The position numbers and the translations under genes were made by a program. From NCBI GenBank assembly GCA_030451965.1, contig JAKDNE010000040.1, positions 1-13,730 of the forward strand: DNA of 13,730 bases, read 5' to 3'. Position 1 is the first letter of the stretch. Every line of letters starts with the position of its first letter. This DNA is from Brachybacterium sp. GTDB taxonomy: Bacteria > Actinomycetota > Actinomycetes > Actinomycetales > Dermabacteraceae. The notes below the pieces were generated by a model. It was not told the DNA's origin. It was given only the letters and a program-made list of their open reading frames with translations, and ran no database searches. Shown here one piece after another: positions 1 through 8,101 of this stretch.

Positions 1-55
1 CGGGCCACCCGCGGCACGCGGAACATCCGCCCCTTCCTCCTGCGCCCGGGACAGG

Positions 56-92
56 GGACGGCCCCTGATCCCGAGGGGATCAGGGGCCGTCC
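56..92 (-). terminator. Strong hairpin terminator after the DEAD-box helicase gene
   Basis: A perfect 17-bp inverted repeat (left arm 56-72, right arm 76-92) closes on a GAG triloop. It lies 47 bp past the stop of the minus-strand helicase gene and there is no recognisable gene between. Neither side is followed by a T-run, which is common for actinobacterial terminators. Because the stem is symmetrical it may also stop plus-strand transcription arriving from the left edge of the window. I see no supportable gene in 1-55 or in 93-138. Confidence 0.75.
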
Positions 93-138
93 TGAGGGCT
101 GTGCCGTCAGCTCGCCCACGGTTCAGCTCACCCGCGGG

Positions 139-1965
<1,827 letters not shown>

Positions 1966-1998
1966 CGTTCAACTCTCTGGTCATGGATATGCACCGCC

Positions 1999-2004
1999 AT
2001 CGTA
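1999..2004 (-). promoter_or_regulatory. Possible -10 element of the helicase gene
   Basis: On the minus strand TACGAT (2004 down to 1999) fits the actinobacterial TANNNT -10 pattern and would place the transcript start near 1992, giving a leader of about 27 nt before the GTG start at 1965. No convincing -35 element is seen at 17-18 bp. It lies just downstream of the hairpin that ends the metallophosphoesterase gene, as expected if the helicase is its own transcription unit. Confidence 0.35.
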
Positions 2005-2024
2005 GCCCCCGCGCCCGCCGCGGA

Positions 2025-2063
2025 CCCGCCGGACCGTGCCGAAGGTGACATCGGTCCGGCGGG
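2025..2063 (-). terminator. Hairpin after the metallophosphoesterase gene
   Basis: A perfect 12-bp inverted repeat (CCCGCCGGACCG at 2025-2036 and its complement at 2052-2063) with a 15-nt loop begins 19 bp past the stop of the minus-strand metallophosphoesterase gene. It is followed on that strand by GC-rich sequence without a T-run. It separates the TetR-DUF3107-phosphoesterase block from the helicase gene. Confidence 0.6.
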
Positions 2064-2081
2064 AGAGGACCCGCCAGGTGC

Positions 2082-3803
2082 TCAGCCCGCCCCGCCGTCG
2101 CTGCCGGCGGGGACCGGCTCACGGGTCTCCGGCAGCGGGCTGACGGGGTCGGTGGGGGTGCCGCGGTCCTCGTCCGGGAGGCCCTCGCCGGGCTCGACCT
2201 CCTGCTCCGGCGGGATCGTGCTCTCCGGGGTCTCGGCATCCGCGGGGATCTCGAGCTCCGGCGCCTCCTCGGGCATCTGCGTGCGCTGGATCGAGACCGA
2301 CACCAGGCCCAGACCGCCCATCACGATGTCGTCGTAGGCGACCAGCTGACGGGTGTCCTGGTCGAAGTAGAGCATCCTCGCCGTGAGGTCCAGAGGGTCC
2401 TCGCCGGAGAGCATCGGGGCGACCCCTCCGGAGGCGAGCGCCCCGCCGGTCGAACCGACGGTCAGCCAGTCCGTGCCGGAGCCGTCACGATCGAGCTCGA
2501 CCTTCGAGGTGTGCATGTGGCCGGACAGCACCAGCGGGGTCCGTCCCAGCAGTCCCTCGGGCTGGGTCGGATCGTGGATCAGGGCGAGGTCGACCGGCTC
2601 CTCGGGATGGGCCGCGTCGTAGGCCTCGATCGTGTCGCCCAGCTGGAAGACGCTGGCGTTGACGGCCTCGTCGCCCTCGCGCCAGCCGCCCGCGTCCGAG
2701 TCGTCGTCGGCGGCGAAGCGCGGGTCGCCGATGCCGGCGATCCGGAGCCCCGCCACCTCGACCACCTCGTTGTCGACCACGGTGGCGTTGGGCTGCGCCT
2801 CGATCATGGCCGCGGCGGAGGCGCCGTCGTGATTGCCGCTGACGTAGACATAGGGGACGTCGAGCGTGCCGATGCGGCGCAGCAGCTCGGTCTCGAGCGG
2901 CGTGCCCCAGGAGACGATGTCGCCGGTGTCGATGACGGCATCGATCGCGAACTGCGTGTGCAGCTGCTCGATGACGTCGTAGGCCTGCGGGTTGTCGTGG
3001 ATGTCCGAGACGTGCAGGACCGTGATCACGTTCTCCTGGTCCAGCCCCACCGGCAGCGAGTCCGCGGCGATGTACAGCGCGGAGACCTGTCCCACGAACT
3101 CGGCGAGCGTGTCGCGATAGCTCTGGTAGTCGATCACGGTGCCGTGACCGAGGTCAGCGATGTATGCGGCCTGGGAGAGCAGTCCCTCGAACTTGGGCTG
3201 GCTCAGGGAGGTGGGGGAGAAGGTCACGGAGGTGGCGGCGATCGAGGCCCCCACCACGGCGACGGCGCTGCCACCGGCGATCAGCGCGCGACGCACCCGG
3301 CGGTAGGTCACGCCGACGGCGAGTCCGGCACCGGCGGCGGCGAACAGGGCGTTCAGCGCGGCGTTCTTCGCAGCGGCTGCCGCAAGGACCTCCGGCGCGG
3401 TCTGCTGCAGCTCTGAGAAGCCCGAGTCCGCGTAGAACAGCGCCTCCGCCTTCTCGACGTCGACGCCCTTGACCCGGGCCTCGATGCGTACCGGTGCGGT
3501 GTGCGTGTCGAAGGCGACCTGACCCACCGGCGGGAGCAGCAGCACGGTCTCGGAGGACAGCGAGGGCCGCAGGTGCACGCTCGCGGTCAGCGGGCCCACC
3601 TCGACGGTGGTGGCGGGGACCAGCAGCAGGCCGACGATCGCCCCCAGCACCGCGACCACGGTCGTGGTGGTGAGGTGCAGCAGACGCTGGCGGCGCTGGC
3701 GGAGCCGCCGCCGCTGGGTCGGGGATTCCTGGGCCGTCGTCGCCGCCGAGCCCTCCTGCGAGCTGCGGGCGTCCTCCGGCGGGTGGGTCTCGTTCGAGGA
3801 CAC
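2082..3803 (-). CDS. Membrane-anchored metallophosphoesterase, probably extracytoplasmic
   Basis: A 573-aa calcineurin-like metallophosphoesterase. The di-metal motifs are complete: DIH (267-269), GD (294-295), GNHD (323-326), IHD (409-411) and GHMH (428-431). The N-terminus is basic (about 31-40), then TM1 (about 44-62), an 85-residue stretch of beta character, TM2 (about 150-167), a short RRVRR loop and TM3 (about 174-193). By the positive-inside rule the N-terminus and the RRVRR loop are cytoplasmic, so the catalytic domain would face outward. The last 60 residues are acidic and Pro-rich, probably disordered. The GTG start at 3803 lies 7 nt past the DUF3107 stop; the open frame extends to 3905 but that would overlap DUF3107 and adds only low-quality sequence. 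The ribosome binding site is weak, so translation may be coupled to the upstream gene. The substrate cannot be told from sequence. Confidence 0.87.
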   Translation of the reverse strand: MSSNETHPPEDARSSQEGSAATTAQESPTQRRRLRQRRQRLLHLTTTTVVAVLGAIVGLLLVPATTVEVGPLTASVHLRPSLSSETVLLLPPVGQVAFDTHTAPVRIEARVKGVDVEKAEALFYADSGFSELQQTAPEVLAAAAAKNAALNALFAAAGAGLAVGVTYRRVRRALIAGGSAVAVVGASIAATSVTFSPTSLSQPKFEGLLSQAAYIADLGHGTVIDYQSYRDTLAEFVGQVSALYIAADSLPVGLDQENVITVLHVSDIHDNPQAYDVIEQLHTQFAIDAVIDTGDIVSWGTPLETELLRRIGTLDVPYVYVSGNHDGASAAAMIEAQPNATVVDNEVVEVAGLRIAGIGDPRFAADDDSDAGGWREGDEAVNASVFQLGDTIEAYDAAHPEEPVDLALIHDPTQPEGLLGRTPLVLSGHMHTSKVELDRDGSGTDWLTVGSTGGALASGGVAPMLSGEDPLDLTARMLYFDQDTRQLVAYDDIVMGGLGLVSVSIQRTQMPEEAPELEIPADAETPESTIPPEQEVEPGEGLPDEDRGTPTDPVSPLPETREPVPAGSDGGAG

Positions 3804-3810
3804 CGCAGTC

Positions 3811-4032
3811 TCAGCCGAGGAAGCCGACGCGACGAGGCTCCTCGGTGGAGACCTCGACGTAGGCGACCTTCGCACCGGGGACCAGCACGGTGCGGCCCTT
3901 GTCATCGACCAGGGAGACCGGGGAGCCGTCGGCGATCGCGCCGCTCAGACGTTCGATCAGGGCATCGGACGTCTCCTCGGACTCGATCACGATCTCGCGC
4001 GGGGAGTGCTGGATGCCGATACGGATCTCCAT
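3811..4032 (-). CDS. DUF3107 family small protein (TB9.4-like)
   Basis: A 73-aa protein that starts MEIRIGIQHSPREI and ends near EEPRRVGFLG, matching what I recall of the actinobacterial DUF3107 family (mycobacterial TB9.4, Rv3208A). It is soluble and acidic, with no Cys and no membrane segment; the N-terminal part is likely a beta strand followed by a helix. Its biochemical role is unknown. The ATG at 4032 is preceded by a GGAGAAAAGG purine-rich site with AAAGG at 7 nt spacing. It lies 58 bp downstream of the TetR gene stop and 7 bp upstream of the metallophosphoesterase start, so the three genes are probably co-transcribed. The TetR-DUF3107 pairing is also the mycobacterial arrangement, which supports the assignment. 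Confidence 0.85.
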   Translation of the reverse strand: MEIRIGIQHSPREIVIESEETSDALIERLSGAIADGSPVSLVDDKGRTVLVPGAKVAYVEVSTEEPRRVGFLG

Positions 4033-4090
4033 GACCTGACCTTTTCTCCGCCACCGGGGCGGGGACGTTCGTTGCAGTGCTCCGGCGAGT

Positions 4091-4753
4091 CTACGCGTCC
4101 GTGGCCGGGGCGGAGGCGTCGTCCGCCGCCAGCACAACGCCCGAGATCACAGAGTCCTCCCGCGGCGTGAAGCCGGTCAGCCCGTGCACCACGGTCGTGG
4201 TCATGGTGTCGAGGATCGTCTCGCGCTCCGCCTCGTCCGCGGCGCCCTGGAGCAGCTGTGCGGTGGTCTGGGTGACGGCGATGACCCCGCGCCCCAGAAC
4301 TCGGGACTCCTCGATGCCGATGCGCCGCGAGGCGGTCAGCACCCCGGCCAGCTCGACCGCCATCCGGTCCAGGACCGTGATCACCTTCTGCTGCACGACC
4401 TCGGAGATCAGCTCGTGGCCGGTGAACAGCCGCAGGGAGTTGTCCAGCGCCACGAACTCGTAGAAGCGGTGGAGGCCCGCGCGCACCCGGGTCATCGTGT
4501 CGCCCTCGCCCTCACCGATCGCGCGGACCTCCTCGATCATCGAGGTCGCGATGAGGTCGAGAACTTCGACGTAGAGCTTCTCCTTGGAGTCGAAATGCTG
4601 GTAGAGCACGGGCTTGGTGACACCGGCGGCGGCGGCGATGTCGTCCATGGAGGTGGACTGGAAGCCCTTCTCGGTGAACACCCGGGTGGCGAGCTCGAGC
4701 AGCTGTGCACGACGCTGTGCGCGCGGCATTCTGGCCGTCGTTGGCGTGGTCAT
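4091..4753 (-). CDS. TetR/AcrR family transcriptional regulator
   Basis: A 220-aa one-component regulator. The N-terminal DNA-binding domain is typical: helix 1 RRAQLLELATRVFTEKGF (about 14-31), and the helix-turn-helix around 36-55 with DDIAAAAGVTKPVLYQHF, followed by SKEKLYVEVL. Residues about 65-215 form an all-helical ligand/dimerisation domain too variable to name an effector. The ATG at 4753 has GGAGA 8 nt upstream; a second ATG at 4729 (MPRAQRR) is a weaker alternative. It diverges from adnA across a 144-bp gap that contains two inverted repeats, and it is followed by DUF3107 on the same strand. It resembles the mycobacterial Rv3208 position. Autoregulation is likely by family habit; control of adnAB is inference. 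Confidence 0.93.
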   Translation of the reverse strand: MTTPTTARMPRAQRRAQLLELATRVFTEKGFQSTSMDDIAAAAGVTKPVLYQHFDSKEKLYVEVLDLIATSMIEEVRAIGEGEGDTMTRVRAGLHRFYEFVALDNSLRLFTGHELISEVVQQKVITVLDRMAVELAGVLTASRRIGIEESRVLGRGVIAVTQTTAQLLQGAADEAERETILDTMTTTVVHGLTGFTPREDSVISGVVLAADDASAPATDA

Positions 4754-4810
4754 GGTGTCGGTCTCCGATTCCGAGGGCAGCGGGACGAGGACGCTGCGGG
4801 GCAGAGGTCA

Positions 4811-4825
4811 GGATCCTCGTGATCC
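4811..4825. promoter_or_regulatory. Inverted repeat near the presumed TetR gene promoter
   Basis: GGATC, 5-bp spacer, GATCC. It sits immediately downstream of a minus-strand TAGAGT -10-like hexamer (4836 down to 4831), so it would cover the transcript start of the TetR gene (near 4824). That position fits an autorepression operator, but the half-sites are short and no -35 is evident. Confidence 0.3.
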
Positions 4826-4862
4826 CGGACACTCTACCGGTGGGGACCGCCGGAGCCGAGGC

Positions 4863-4878
4863 GCACGGATGTCCGTGC
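4863..4878. promoter_or_regulatory. Perfect 7-2-7 palindrome, candidate TetR operator upstream of adnA
   Basis: GCACGGA-TG-TCCGTGC is a perfect 16-bp dyad in the gap between the divergent TetR and adnA genes. It ends 4 bp before the AGGTGG ribosome binding site of adnA. Its size fits a TetR-dimer operator. It is not an actinobacterial LexA box (no GAAC-N4-GTTC). As RNA it could also form a small hairpin in the adnA leader. Confidence 0.45.
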
Positions 4879-4882
4879 CGTG

Positions 4883-4888
4883 AGGTGG
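4883..4888 (+). promoter_or_regulatory. Ribosome binding site deciding the adnA start
   Basis: AGGTGG lies 9 nt before the ATG at 4898. The alternative upstream GTG at 4880 would overlap this site and has no site of its own, so ATG 4898 is preferred. Confidence 0.55.
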
Positions 4889-4897
4889 AATAGGGGT

Positions 4898-7800
4898 ATG
4901 CGACGGACGGGCACGATCACGGGCGAGGGGATCCGTCTGCTCGGACCCGACCTCCAGGCACTGCCTGACCTGCGCGCCGCGGAGGACCTCGACGACGCCC
5001 AGCGCGCCGCACTGGAGCGCTTCCTCGGCGGGGGCGATGTGATCGCCCATGGCGGTCCCGGCAGTGGCCGCACCGCGCTCGCACTGACCGCCGCCGACGC
5101 CTCCGGACCGGGCACGCTGCTGCTGGCCCCCCGACGCGCCGCCGCGGGTCGCCTCCGCGACGCCCTCGCCGTCCGCGGCACCGGGGAGGTGCGGGCCATG
5201 ACTCCGCCCGCCCTCGGCCACGCGATCGCGCGCGCCGATGCACTGCGCCGCGGTCTGGGTGAGCCGACCCTGGTCACCGGCGCCGAACAGGACGCCCTGC
5301 TCGCTGAGCTGATCGCGCAGCGCGAGAGCTGGCACCTGGAGGTCGACCCCGCAGCCCGCACGCTCCCGAGCTTCCGCACCGAGCTGCGGGACCTGATCAC
5401 CCGGGCGGCGGAGCTCGGTCTGACCCCCACCGACCTCGAGGCGCTCGGGCACGAACGGGGCAGGCCCGCCTGGCTCGACGCCGCCGCCCTGCTGCGGGAC
5501 TACCTCGGAGTGCTCGACCTCGAGGCCTCCGCCGCACTGGACGCCGGCCCGCGCCTGGACTCCGGAGCCCTCGTGCGCCGTGCCGCGCAGCTGCTCTGGG
5601 ACCCCGCCACGCCCCCGCCCTTCCGCGCGGTCGTGGTCGACGACGCCCAGGACCTGACCGCCGCCGGCATCGCCCTGGTCTCCGCGCTCGCCGCCGCCGG
5701 AGCACGGGTGCTGGTGTGCAGCAGCCCCGATGCCGCGGTGGACACCTTCCGCGGCGCTCTGCCCGATGCCGCCGACCGCCTGCGCGAGACGCTGCCCCGC
5801 CCGGCCGGCAGCATCGTGCTGACCGGGGCGCATGCCCAGGTCGAGGGCCTCACCGCTGCGGTCGATGCACTGCGGGGGCGACTGCCGCTGGCGGGCGCTC
5901 CGGCGGAGACGCGGCGCCCCCGTGCCTCCCGTCCCGGCGCGCTGGTGGCGCTGCGGGCCCAGGACCCGCTGGACGAGGCCCGGCTGATCGGCTCCGCCCT
6001 GCGCGACCTCCACCACCGCGAGGACGTCGGTTACGACCAGATGGCGGTGGTGTGCCGCTCCGGCGCCGCGGTCGCCGACCTCGCCGACCTGCTCTCGCGC
6101 ACCGGCCTGCCGGTGCGCGTCCCGCACCGTCCCCAGCCGTTGCGAGAGGTCCCTGCGATCGCCGATCTGCTGACGATCCTCGAGATCGGGCTGGCCCCGC
6201 CGGACGCCCCGCTCGATACCCGCCGCGCCACCGAGCTCCTCCGCGGCCCCTTCGGTGACGCCGACACCCTCCGCCTGCGCCGCATCCGCCGTCTGCTGCT
6301 GAGCGCCCATCGCGCCGCCGAGCCCGACAGCGAGACCACCAGCGAGCAGCTGCTCGCCCGGGCACTGGTCGATCCGGACGTGCCGGGGCTGCCCGCAGCA
6401 GCTGCCCGGGACCGCGCCGCCGCCCCCGTGCACCGGGTGCGGGACATGATCGCCGCGGTGCGCGAGCACCGGGATGCCGACGCACAGCTGGTGCTCTGGC
6501 AGGCGTGGGACGCCTCGGGACTGGCCGGCGGCTGGCGACGCGCCGCCCTGGGCACCGCCGGAGACGTGGACGGCGCCCGCTCGCGCCTCGCCGCATCCCG
6601 GCTCGATGCGCTGCTGGAGCTGTTCGCCGCCGCGGAACGGCTGACGGACCGTCGGCCCGGTGCCGGGGCCCTGGACCTCGTCGAGCAGGTCCGCTCCCAG
6701 GCGGTGGTCGAGGACACCCTCGCCCCGGCCGCCGCCGCTCGCGGCCGCATCGCCGTGCTCACCCCCGCGCAGCTCGCCGGCGAGCACCGCGACACCGTGG
6801 TCCTCGCTCGCCTCCAGGAAGGTGCCTGGCCGGATCTGCGACTGCGCTCGACGCTGTTCGGCGCGGCGGAGCTGTCCCTGCGGGCCGGAGCCCGGCGCGG
6901 TGCGGAGGTCCCGCTCGAGGTGGACGCCGTGCGAGCGCTCCAGCGCGAGCAGGTGATCGCCGATGAGCTGCGCCTGGCCATCAGCGCCCTCGCCCGTGCC
7001 CGACGACGGGTGCTGGTCACCGCGGTCCAGGATGAGCAGAACGAGCCCTCCGCCCTCTTCGATGCGTTCACAGATCTGGTTGCCCTCGCCGACTCCTGCG
7101 AGCCTGCCGCCGAGCCCTGGATCGATCTCGAGACCCTGCGCCGGGACCCCGGCCCTGCCCCGGATGCCCGCCGGCTGGTCGCAGCGCTGCGCCGGCGACT
7201 GCGGGAGGAGGACCCGGAGAGCGCCCGGGATGCGGCCCTGGCCCTGGAGGCGCTCGGCCGGGCCGGCGCGCCCGGCACGGATCCTGCCCGCTGGTATCAC
7301 CAGGAGCCCAGCTCCACCGCGCCCCTGCACGAGGACGACACCCCGATCCGGCTCTCCCCGTCCGCCCTCGAACGCGCCGTGGACTGTCCCCAGTCGTGGC
7401 TGATGGAGCGCGCCGGCGGCACTCGCAGCGGCGGGCCTGCCCAGCTCATCGGCACCGCCCTGCACCACCTCGCCCAGGTCCATCCGAGCGGCCCGGCGGG
7501 CAGCGAACAGGACCTGCTGGAGGAGCTGCACACCCTGCTGCGCACCGTGCCCGGCACCGAGACCTGGTCCGGCCGGCGCCGCGTGCGCCGCGCCGAGGAC
7601 GCCTCCCGTCTGCTCTCCGACTACCTGCGCAGCGCCGGGGAGCCGCTCGCCGTCGAGGCCCCCTTCGAGGTGACGCTGGGGAGGGTGCAGCTGCGCGGCA
7701 GCATCGACCGCATCGAGGGCGATACCACCGGGCTGCGGGTGGTGGACCTCAAATCCGGCCGCGCCGCCAAGTCCGCGGCGAAGGCCGAGGAGGACCTGCA

Positions 7801-8101
7801 GCTGGCCGCGTACCAGGCCGCGGTGCGCGAGGGCGCCCTCGAGGAGCAGCTGGGACCGGAGGCCCCCGACCGGCTGAACGGCGCCGAGCTGGTCTACGTC
7901 GGCACCGGCGGGAAGAAGGCCGCGGTGCGCACGCAGGGAGCCCTCACCCGCGCGGAGGATCCGGGATGGTTCGACGACCTCGTCCAGGAGGTCTCCCGTG
8001 AGGTCTCCGGTGAGCGGGTGACCGCGCGCGTCAACGCCCACTGCACCCATTGCGCCGTGCGCAGCAGCTGCTCCCTGCAGCCGGAAGGAGACCAGCTGTG
8101 A
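4898..8101 (+). CDS. adnA: AdnA-like helicase-nuclease subunit with degenerate motor
   Basis: A 1067-aa protein with an N-terminal UvrD-like motor and a C-terminal RecB-family nuclease, first gene of an overlapping pair as in mycobacterial adnAB, whose heterodimer unwinds and resects DNA double-strand breaks. The motor is eroded: Walker A reads GGPGSGRT (52-59) with Arg58 in place of the essential Lys, motif II is DDAQ (248-251) with Asp249 in place of Glu, and motif III is CSSPDAAVDTFRGA (274-287), lacking the usual GD and Gln. Motif V (about 622-650) has no AKGLE core although EGAWPDLRLRS follows; motif VI keeps ALARARRR. The nuclease is complete: GTALH (852-856), ID937, D950-L-K952, Q968/Y972. 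Cys830, 1049, 1052 and 1058 form a C...CxxC-x5-C set like the iron-sulfur staple of AddB and Cas4 nucleases. So the nuclease should work while ATP hydrolysis probably does not. The stop overlaps the adnB start by four bases. Confidence 0.9.
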   Translation: MRRTGTITGEGIRLLGPDLQALPDLRAAEDLDDAQRAALERFLGGGDVIAHGGPGSGRTALALTAADASGPGTLLLAPRRAAAGRLRDALAVRGTGEVRAMTPPALGHAIARADALRRGLGEPTLVTGAEQDALLAELIAQRESWHLEVDPAARTLPSFRTELRDLITRAAELGLTPTDLEALGHERGRPAWLDAAALLRDYLGVLDLEASAALDAGPRLDSGALVRRAAQLLWDPATPPPFRAVVVDDAQDLTAAGIALVSALAAAGARVLVCSSPDAAVDTFRGALPDAADRLRETLPRPAGSIVLTGAHAQVEGLTAAVDALRGRLPLAGAPAETRRPRASRPGALVALRAQDPLDEARLIGSALRDLHHREDVGYDQMAVVCRSGAAVADLADLLSRTGLPVRVPHRPQPLREVPAIADLLTILEIGLAPPDAPLDTRRATELLRGPFGDADTLRLRRIRRLLLSAHRAAEPDSETTSEQLLARALVDPDVPGLPAAAARDRAAAPVHRVRDMIAAVREHRDADAQLVLWQAWDASGLAGGWRRAALGTAGDVDGARSRLAASRLDALLELFAAAERLTDRRPGAGALDLVEQVRSQAVVEDTLAPAAAARGRIAVLTPAQLAGEHRDTVVLARLQEGAWPDLRLRSTLFGAAELSLRAGARRGAEVPLEVDAVRALQREQVIADELRLAISALARARRRVLVTAVQDEQNEPSALFDAFTDLVALADSCEPAAEPWIDLETLRRDPGPAPDARRLVAALRRRLREEDPESARDAALALEALGRAGAPGTDPARWYHQEPSSTAPLHEDDTPIRLSPSALERAVDCPQSWLMERAGGTRSGGPAQLIGTALHHLAQVHPSGPAGSEQDLLEELHTLLRTVPGTETWSGRRRVRRAEDASRLLSDYLRSAGEPLAVEAPFEVTLGRVQLRGSIDRIEGDTTGLRVVDLKSGRAAKSAAKAEEDLQLAAYQAAVREGALEEQLGPEAPDRLNGAELVYVGTGGKKAAVRTQGALTRAEDPGWFDDLVQEVSREVSGERVTARVNAHCTHCAVRSSCSLQPEGDQL
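8083..8090 (+). promoter_or_regulatory. Strong ribosome binding site of adnB inside the adnA end
   Basis: GGAAGGAG lies 7 nt before the GTG at 8098, inside the last codons of adnA. Together with the GTGA overlap of start and stop (8098-8101) it fixes the adnB start and indicates translational coupling, suited to making two subunits in equal amounts. Confidence 0.8.

Noticed and set aside
2090..2112. 8-bp hairpin in the last codons of the metallophosphoesterase
   Set aside because: It falls inside the coding sequence and is explained by GC-rich Gly/Ala codons; the stronger hairpin at 2025-2063 is the better terminator.
3804..3905. Upstream start for the metallophosphoesterase at 3905
   Set aside because: It would overlap the DUF3107 gene by about 95 bp and adds a Ser/Arg/Pro-rich stretch with no sign of real coding.
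4048..4062. CCGCC-N5-GGCGG hairpin between TetR and DUF3107 genes
   Set aside because: Only 5 bp in very GC-rich DNA and no T-run; it is too weak to call an attenuator or terminator.
4088..4093. TAGACT -10-like hexamer at the TetR stop codon (minus strand) that could serve DUF3107
   Set aside because: No -35 match and no other support; the gene is close enough to the TetR gene to be co-transcribed.
4033..4137. Longer DUF3107 start at 4137
   Set aside because: The added residues are Arg/Pro-rich noise running into the TetR gene; the ATG at 4032 has a ribosome binding site and the family-typical N-terminus.
4891..4897. TAGGGGT just before the adnA ATG as a -10 box
   Set aside because: It touches the start codon, so a transcript from it would begin inside the gene and lose the ATG; no downstream alternative start exists nearby.
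4808..8050. Minus-strand open frame of about 1080 codons opposite adnA
   Set aside because: It is antisense to a protein with clear motor and nuclease motifs; its product is Gly/Gln/Arg-rich low complexity. Long antisense frames are expected in very GC-rich DNA.
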